Positions 59,405 through 64,000 of a stretch of 64,000 bases of DNA are shown here, piece by piece. A model generated the notes under the pieces. It did no database searches and was not told the DNA's origin. It worked only from the letters and a program-made list of their open reading frames with translations. The position numbers and the translations under genes were made by a program. This stretch comes from Rhynchopus euleeides. Taxonomy: Eukaryota; Euglenozoa; Diplonemea; Diplonemida; Diplonemidae. Every line of letters starts with the position of its first letter. Within the stretch, counting starts at the first letter, position 1. The DNA is taken from assembly GCA_963210315.1 (NCBI GenBank), contig OY723298.1, positions 1,550,001 through 1,614,000 on the forward strand. The letters run 5' to 3'.

Positions 59405-60080
59405 TCACAACCCACCACACCGCCCTTGCTGCATTGCCTGGTACGCCTTGCCCCATTGACGGAATATTTCATCGAAGTCAGCCTTCACCTCGTAGCTCCG
59501 TTCGCGAATCTGATTCCAAAACCAATTCATCTTGGTCTCGCCCTCGGTCGCAGATATCCTGATTCTTGGGGAACGGAACTCAAAACCGTGACGCCGTGCA
59601 GGAGCACACACCCACTCACAGCCTGCCACAAAACCATCGGGCTGAGGTGTAAACGCAAGGGCCCTTTGCCTAATTTCGCTGCGCGTGACAGTGGTTCCTT
59701 TTTTCTGTTTCAGGTCAATGTACGAAACAACGTCCTCCTCGACATCAGCGAACACAGGCTTTCGCCCAGCACCCGCCTCCCTCATCTTGCCACCCACGAA
59801 CACTGTAGGAAGGGCGACGGGAAAGGGTGGCAAGCGCTTGTTTATACCAGACGCTGCACTGGAAGCGGCCTCCCTCACCCCCGTTCACCTTCACAACATT
59901 CTTCTTCTCGCGATCCAAAAAATCAATAAGAGATGCATCGCTCACAACAGTAGCAGGTGCATCATCTTGGGGCGAAGGGTGGTGCTGCTGCTGCTGAGGC
60001 GCCTGTGAGTAGTGGCCAACCACCGACAGCAGGTGGTCGGCGTGTTCCCGCTCCCTCTTCTCCTTCCTTCTCCTCAACAC
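59405..60080 (-). pseudogene. pogo-like transposase N-terminal fragment (CENP-B-type HTH)
   Basis: Minus-strand relic. GRKPVFADVEEDVVSYIDLK then KGTTVTRSEIRQRALAF and GFVAGCEWVCAPARRHGFEF match the second helix-turn-helix (CENP-B-type: LE..L..WI...R..G..V....I...A......F.AS..W...F..R) of pogo/Tigger-type transposases. An upstream part (MLRRRKEKRE...SLIDFLDREKK, 59745-60080) lies in a different frame and may be the first part of the same gene, so at least one frame change separates them. No DDE domain follows. Such transposases insert at TA, like the MITEs here. Confidence 0.55.
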
Positions 60081-60484
60081 GCTTCTCCTGCTTCCGCCGA
60101 AATGGGAGAGCTGGGAGAATCAGGGGTGGGTTGGGAACACGTCATCATCGTCCGTATCCTCGTTTATCTCCTCGCCCATGTCCTGGGCGCTGTGTCGGCG
60201 ACCGAGGAGATCCCCCGGCAAATCACACCTTTTTCGTTTCCTGTTTCTTATTAGTACAAAATAGTACATTGATCCGACTTGTACAGCATATCTGGTGCGG
60301 TGACTATGCTTTCCCACTCACTCTCGACAATCAAATCCCCCCCACACCAGGATTCTCACAACAACAGGGCTCAGAACAGCCTTTCTTCCCCCTCCACACC
60401 ACCCCCACCCCCTCCCTCCTTGGGGAAGATCCCAGGAGCCCCCACACTCCCGTAACTCTCTCTCCCCTCCCCGCGGGCATCACC
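60081..60484. other. Upstream region of the astacin-like gene
   Basis: No gene. Pyrimidine-rich DNA; a CCCAG near 60435 is a possible trans-splice acceptor about 50 nt before the start. Confidence 0.4.
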
Positions 60485-63400
60485 ATGCGTATTGGCGCAG
60501 TGCCTGTGGTAGGGCTCGCCCTGTTGGCTGTGGGGTGCTGTGCTGTAGATGTCGACGAGGAAGCCTATGACATCGTGCAGGGGGACATCCAGGTCCCGCG
60601 GGGGAGCCGCCTGGGCGATGCGCTTGGGGGCACCCCGATAGGGACGGAGAGGCTCTTCCCTTTGGGGGAGGCGGTTCGGTTTGTTATAGACGCGTCGCTC
60701 GGGACATCGAATGACCGCATCACCTCGGCCATCGCGACGTGGCAGCTGCAGACCTGCTTCACCTTCGAGAAGTGTGCCGTGGAGTCCGCCTGCCAGAAGC
60801 CCTTCATCCGCTTCCAGCTGGGCGACGGGTGCTCCTCTCTCGTCGGGCGCAGCTCCACAGGTCTGAACAGAATTGTGCTTGCCCCCGCTTGTTCCATCGG
60901 TGCGGTTATCCATGAGATTGGTCACGCGCTGGGTCTTTCCCACGAACAGTCTCGGCTCGACCGCGACCAGTATGTGACTGTGGTGGAGGCGCAGGTTCAG
61001 CCCGATGCGATGATCAACTTCGACAAGAACCCCGACGGGTCGCGTGACCTCGGCCCCTATGACTACGGCTCTATCATGCACTATGGGCCGACAGAGTTTG
61101 CCATTGGTACAACGCCCAGCATCATCTCGCCGCAGCCCATCGGGCAGCGTGACCATTTGAGTGCAGGGGATATCGCGACGATGCACTTCCTGTACAACGA
61201 GTGCTCTGCGGTGTACGCAGCGCCGAGGTGTATGGCGTCTGTGGATGAGACTGTGACCCACATGGTGCAGCACTCCCAGACGTGGAGCTTCACGTTCAAC
61301 GGGGTGTACGACCCGCAGAAGACGATGCGCGTGTCGTACGGCATGCCGCCCAGCAGCGTGTCGCACAGCATCCCGGCGGGGTCCAGGCTGAGCGATGCCG
61401 CGACTGTGCAGGTGCAGTTTACGCCCACCTCTGCCATGCGTGGGGAGAAGCACACCCTGACGGCAACCTTCACCAGCAGGGACGACGCGTCGTCGGCGAC
61501 GTGCACCGTGGAGGTGCAGGTGGCGGGGTGTGCGCAGAACGTCGCGCAGGACTTCGAGGTGGCGAGCGACGCGGCGGCGTGGACGGGTGGTGTTGCAGAC
61601 ACCTTCGCCGCGGGGGGCAGCGGCAGCCTGCGTGTCGGTGCCGAGGACTGCTCCTTGGTGAGCGTTGACAAGGCGGTGATGCAGCTGCCCGCCGTGCGCC
61701 CCACGGAGCGCCTCACAGCGCACATGGCTGTGCTGCCCTGCTCGGACGGTCAGAACCGCCCGGTCATGCTCTCGCTGACGCATGCCGACACGACGTGCTT
61801 CACGGTGCGCATCACCCCGTCGGGAGAGCTGTTCGTCGGGCAGTCCCTCGTCCGCACGGGGCTGTCGCAGCGCACCTTCTACTTCATCGACACACGCATC
61901 AACTGGGGCCTCCAGAAGCTCACGGTGTACGTCGACGGGCAGCTTGCCGTGGAGAACAACCCATTCGACGCTGTGTGCCACACTGGCGCAGACCGTGCCG
62001 TGCTGTCGGGCAACGGTTGGATGGACACCTTCCGCCTGTGGTGCACCGATTACGTTGCCCTCAGCGGCCCGCTGGTGGGGGCGACGCAGGACGTGCTGCG
62101 TGCGGGCGGTGCCACGCTGACCCTCTCCCTCGCCACCGAGAGCAACGCGTGGGTGGACAGCGCTGACAACCGCCGCGCCGTGGCGGAGGCGTTCGTGTCG
62201 TCCCTCCCCGCCTCGCAGGACCCCACAGGGTGGAACGCCCTCCGCTCGCAGCTGTTCGACGCGTCCCTCGTGACCTTCACCTTCAACGGCCGTGTCGCCA
62301 CCATCGGGCCTCTCAAGGCCGTGCCGCAGTACCTCGCGACGGCAGACCAGGTCGTGTCCCTCCAGCTCACCGACGCCATGTTCACCACCGGCAAGGCGCC
62401 CCTCAACGCCGGCAGCACCGAGCTGACGTTCCCCCTGAAGGAGACTGCCACCATCGCACCCACCCCTGTGCCCACACCGGTTCCGACTGGCCCTGCGACG
62501 CCCGAGCCGGGCACCCAGCTGGTGCCCCCCCCGGTCACCCAGGCCGAGCAGGGCGGCGCCACTGTGCTGGACTGCAGGGCGGTGTGCACCATCACCGACG
62601 GGCACGAGACGTGCACGGTGGAGGACTGCGAGGGGTGGGACTACTACCTTCTCAAACCTAGCGTGTCCCTCATCCTGGCGGCGCTGCTGGTGCTGACGTG
62701 CGTGTTCATGATGTGCTGCTGGACGTGGTTCCGCCGCTGCAACATCTGCGGCGGCACCGCCGCCTCCGACCAGTTCTGCACCACATGGAGGCCCACCTTC
62801 CAGGAGGAGCGTAAGTACCAGCAGAAGTACTTCGACCACGGCTACCTCCACCCCTACCACCCCTGCTGGGCGAAGTTTGTGTGGCCCCTCATCGCTGTCG
62901 CGCTGATGGCATCCAGCCTCTACTTCGGGGTGGAGTCGCGCGGGGGTGTCGAAGATGCGCTCGACAGCATCTCCACGGGGCTGCGCTTTGAGACGGAGGC
63001 TTACTTCGGGCCCCATGTGGACGCCATCCAGAACCACCTCGTTGTGAACGGGCAGTACTATGTGACAGTGGGGGGCATCAACACCAGCCAGGTCGCGGGG
63101 CAGGTCGTCTACGCCCGCTCCGTGGCACGCAACCAGGTGGACGAGGTGGAGGAGGATGTCGACAGCGTCGACCACCCCGTCATCGAGGTGGCGTCCTGGC
63201 TGGTGCTCTTCATTACAGCGCCCTTCGTCCTGATGACCCTCACCCTGGCCTGCTGCAACTGCGGGCGGAACCACTCCCGCTGCGGCAACGGGATGACCTA
63301 TTTCGTCATCCTGCTGGCCTGCATCGCCTCACTCATGATGTGGATCCTCGTCGGCGGCGCTGTCGTCGCCATCGATGTGACGGACGACTTCCAGTCGGAG

Positions 63401-64000
63401 GTGGGCGCGCTGCTCCCCAACGCCACCGGCTCGCGTGGCCACCTCTACGGCGACTACATCTCCAAGATGTGCCCCGACCTGGAGGCCATCACCATGAAGG
63501 TGCGGACCTCAGGCCCCCGGCAGGCATCTGGGCTGTGCAGGTCGCTGCTGCCGTACTGCTCCACCTCCGAGACGTACTCCGAGCAGGCGGCGAATGTTGT
63601 TTTCAAATGCTCTGCGGAGTTCATCGCCTCCTGCAACCAGGTGGGGGGTCCCACCTGGAAGTGGCCCGACGCGGCGCGGAGCGTGACGGACCTGCCTCCC
63701 ACCGACGACATCCGCGCATTCACCCTGAAGTCAGGTGTCCCGACGAGCATCCGCGGGTCGTGCAGCAGCACCGGGTGCACCATCTCGCAGTGCTCTCTCT
63801 TCTGTGAGGGTGGCACGAAGGTGTCCGCCTTCGACGCGACTGACGCCCTCAACCACGGCGACAGCCTGGGGGCCTACCTTGCGGAGAACCTGATGGTGCT
63901 GGCGGACTGCACCGGGATGCGCCTTGCGGCTTACCGTGCCCTGGAGCCCCCCACGTCCAGCCTGGACACTGCGCTGCAGGAATCGCTCTACGCCATGGTG
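60485..64000 (+). CDS. Astacin metalloprotease fused to polytopic membrane region (partial)
   Basis: Translated from ATG 60485, 1172 codons to the window edge without a stop, so the C-terminus is missing. A signal peptide (VVGLALLAVGCCA) leads to an astacin/M12A catalytic domain: HEIGHALGLSHEQSRLDRD starts at His143 (zinc-binding HExxHxxGxxHE) and SIMHY gives the Met-turn (Met198). The region from about 240 to 720 is beta-rich and ends in a Pro/Thr linker. Then come four hydrophobic segments: about 726-748, 799-818, 902-924 and 938-965, with Cys-rich juxtamembrane stretches after the first and third. About 80 residues of luminal loop lie between helices 2 and 3, and a long Cys-rich loop follows helix 4. 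This topology recalls prominin/TTYH proteins. The enzyme would act outside the cell or in the secretory path; substrate unknown. Confidence 0.75.
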   Translation, partial: MRIGAVPVVGLALLAVGCCAVDVDEEAYDIVQGDIQVPRGSRLGDALGGTPIGTERLFPLGEAVRFVIDASLGTSNDRITSAIATWQLQTCFTFEKCAVESACQKPFIRFQLGDGCSSLVGRSSTGLNRIVLAPACSIGAVIHEIGHALGLSHEQSRLDRDQYVTVVEAQVQPDAMINFDKNPDGSRDLGPYDYGSIMHYGPTEFAIGTTPSIISPQPIGQRDHLSAGDIATMHFLYNECSAVYAAPRCMASVDETVTHMVQHSQTWSFTFNGVYDPQKTMRVSYGMPPSSVSHSIPAGSRLSDAATVQVQFTPTSAMRGEKHTLTATFTSRDDASSATCTVEVQVAGCAQNVAQDFEVASDAAAWTGGVADTFAAGGSGSLRVGAEDCSLVSVDKAVMQLPAVRPTERLTAHMAVLPCSDGQNRPVMLSLTHADTTCFTVRITPSGELFVGQSLVRTGLSQRTFYFIDTRINWGLQKLTVYVDGQLAVENNPFDAVCHTGADRAVLSGNGWMDTFRLWCTDYVALSGPLVGATQDVLRAGGATLTLSLATESNAWVDSADNRRAVAEAFVSSLPASQDPTGWNALRSQLFDASLVTFTFNGRVATIGPLKAVPQYLATADQVVSLQLTDAMFTTGKAPLNAGSTELTFPLKETATIAPTPVPTPVPTGPATPEPGTQLVPPPVTQAEQGGATVLDCRAVCTITDGHETCTVEDCEGWDYYLLKPSVSLILAALLVLTCVFMMCCWTWFRRCNICGGTAASDQFCTTWRPTFQEERKYQQKYFDHGYLHPYHPCWAKFVWPLIAVALMASSLYFGVESRGGVEDALDSISTGLRFETEAYFGPHVDAIQNHLVVNGQYYVTVGGINTSQVAGQVVYARSVARNQVDEVEEDVDSVDHPVIEVASWLVLFITAPFVLMTLTLACCNCGRNHSRCGNGMTYFVILLACIASLMMWILVGGAVVAIDVTDDFQSEVGALLPNATGSRGHLYGDYISKMCPDLEAITMKVRTSGPRQASGLCRSLLPYCSTSETYSEQAANVVFKCSAEFIASCNQVGGPTWKWPDAARSVTDLPPTDDIRAFTLKSGVPTSIRGSCSSTGCTISQCSLFCEGGTKVSAFDATDALNHGDSLGAYLAENLMVLADCTGMRLAAYRALEPPTSSLDTALQESLYAMV

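Noticed and set aside
60371-63274. 967-codon minus-strand open frame
   Set aside because: Antisense to the astacin gene; His/Arg/Gly-rich as expected for the shadow of a GC-rich gene, with no recognisable domain.
1-64000. tRNA, 5S or other known RNA genes
   Set aside because: I looked for B-box-like GGTTCRANNCC and 5S-like blocks and found none with a matching fold.

Overview
The window looks like nuclear DNA of a diplonemid-like euglenozoan protist. The best clue is at 24753-24791: a 39-nt stretch that opens ACCAACGATTT and closes CAGTTTCTGTACTTCATTG. From memory this is close to the diplonemid spliced leader, and its 3' half is shared with kinetoplastid leaders. Other support: very divergent core histones, long uninterrupted GC-rich genes with few introns (one cis-intron, in SKP1), C/T-rich tracts ending in AG just before most start codons (expected where mRNAs are trans-spliced), and repeat-rich intergenic DNA full of C homopolymers. 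The species is an inference.

Layout. 1-3700: histone cluster on the + strand (H4, H2B, a second H2B-like gene, H2A), with three of the genes followed by a similar 3' hairpin. 4200-6590: a large CCCH zinc-finger, Q/H-rich, probably RNA-binding protein. 6600-24750: gene-poor DNA with two abutting TA-flanked MITE-like elements (7380-8762, 8765-10084), a 3.45-kb CACTA/CMC-like DNA transposon with three minus-strand ORFs (13922-17374), and a hAT-like non-autonomous element with a perfect 9-bp target duplication (20990-21856). 24753-34515: a long LINE whose copy seems to begin with a spliced leader plus a leader relict; it encodes reverse transcriptase, an R2-type endonuclease and up to three OTU protease-like domains. 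Its 3' UTR is interrupted by a non-autonomous CACGGTGG-ended element (31785-34310) that carries four smaller TA-flanked elements. 35098-40225: a second, related LINE with one in-frame stop. 40.9-47.7 kb: transposase relic, palindromes, a 79-bp minisatellite and a 1.15-kb fold-back element.

49199-50031: SKP1, with the last codons on a separate exon. 52056-55823: a 1255-residue secreted or type I membrane protein with a PstS-like domain, Kelch repeats, a second PstS-like domain, a coiled coil and a transmembrane helix. 56002-57310: another TA-flanked MITE. 59405-60080: a broken pogo-like transposase N-terminus. 60485 to the window end: an astacin metalloprotease fused to a polytopic, prominin/TTYH-like membrane region, cut by the window edge.

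All recognisable host genes lie on the + strand. The histone genes serve chromatin; the others (CCCH protein, SKP1, the two surface proteins) show no shared pathway. The most novel items are the PstS-Kelch-PstS protein, the astacin-polytopic fusion, the OTU-bearing LINEs, the spliced-leader relict and the nested element at 31.8-34.3 kb.
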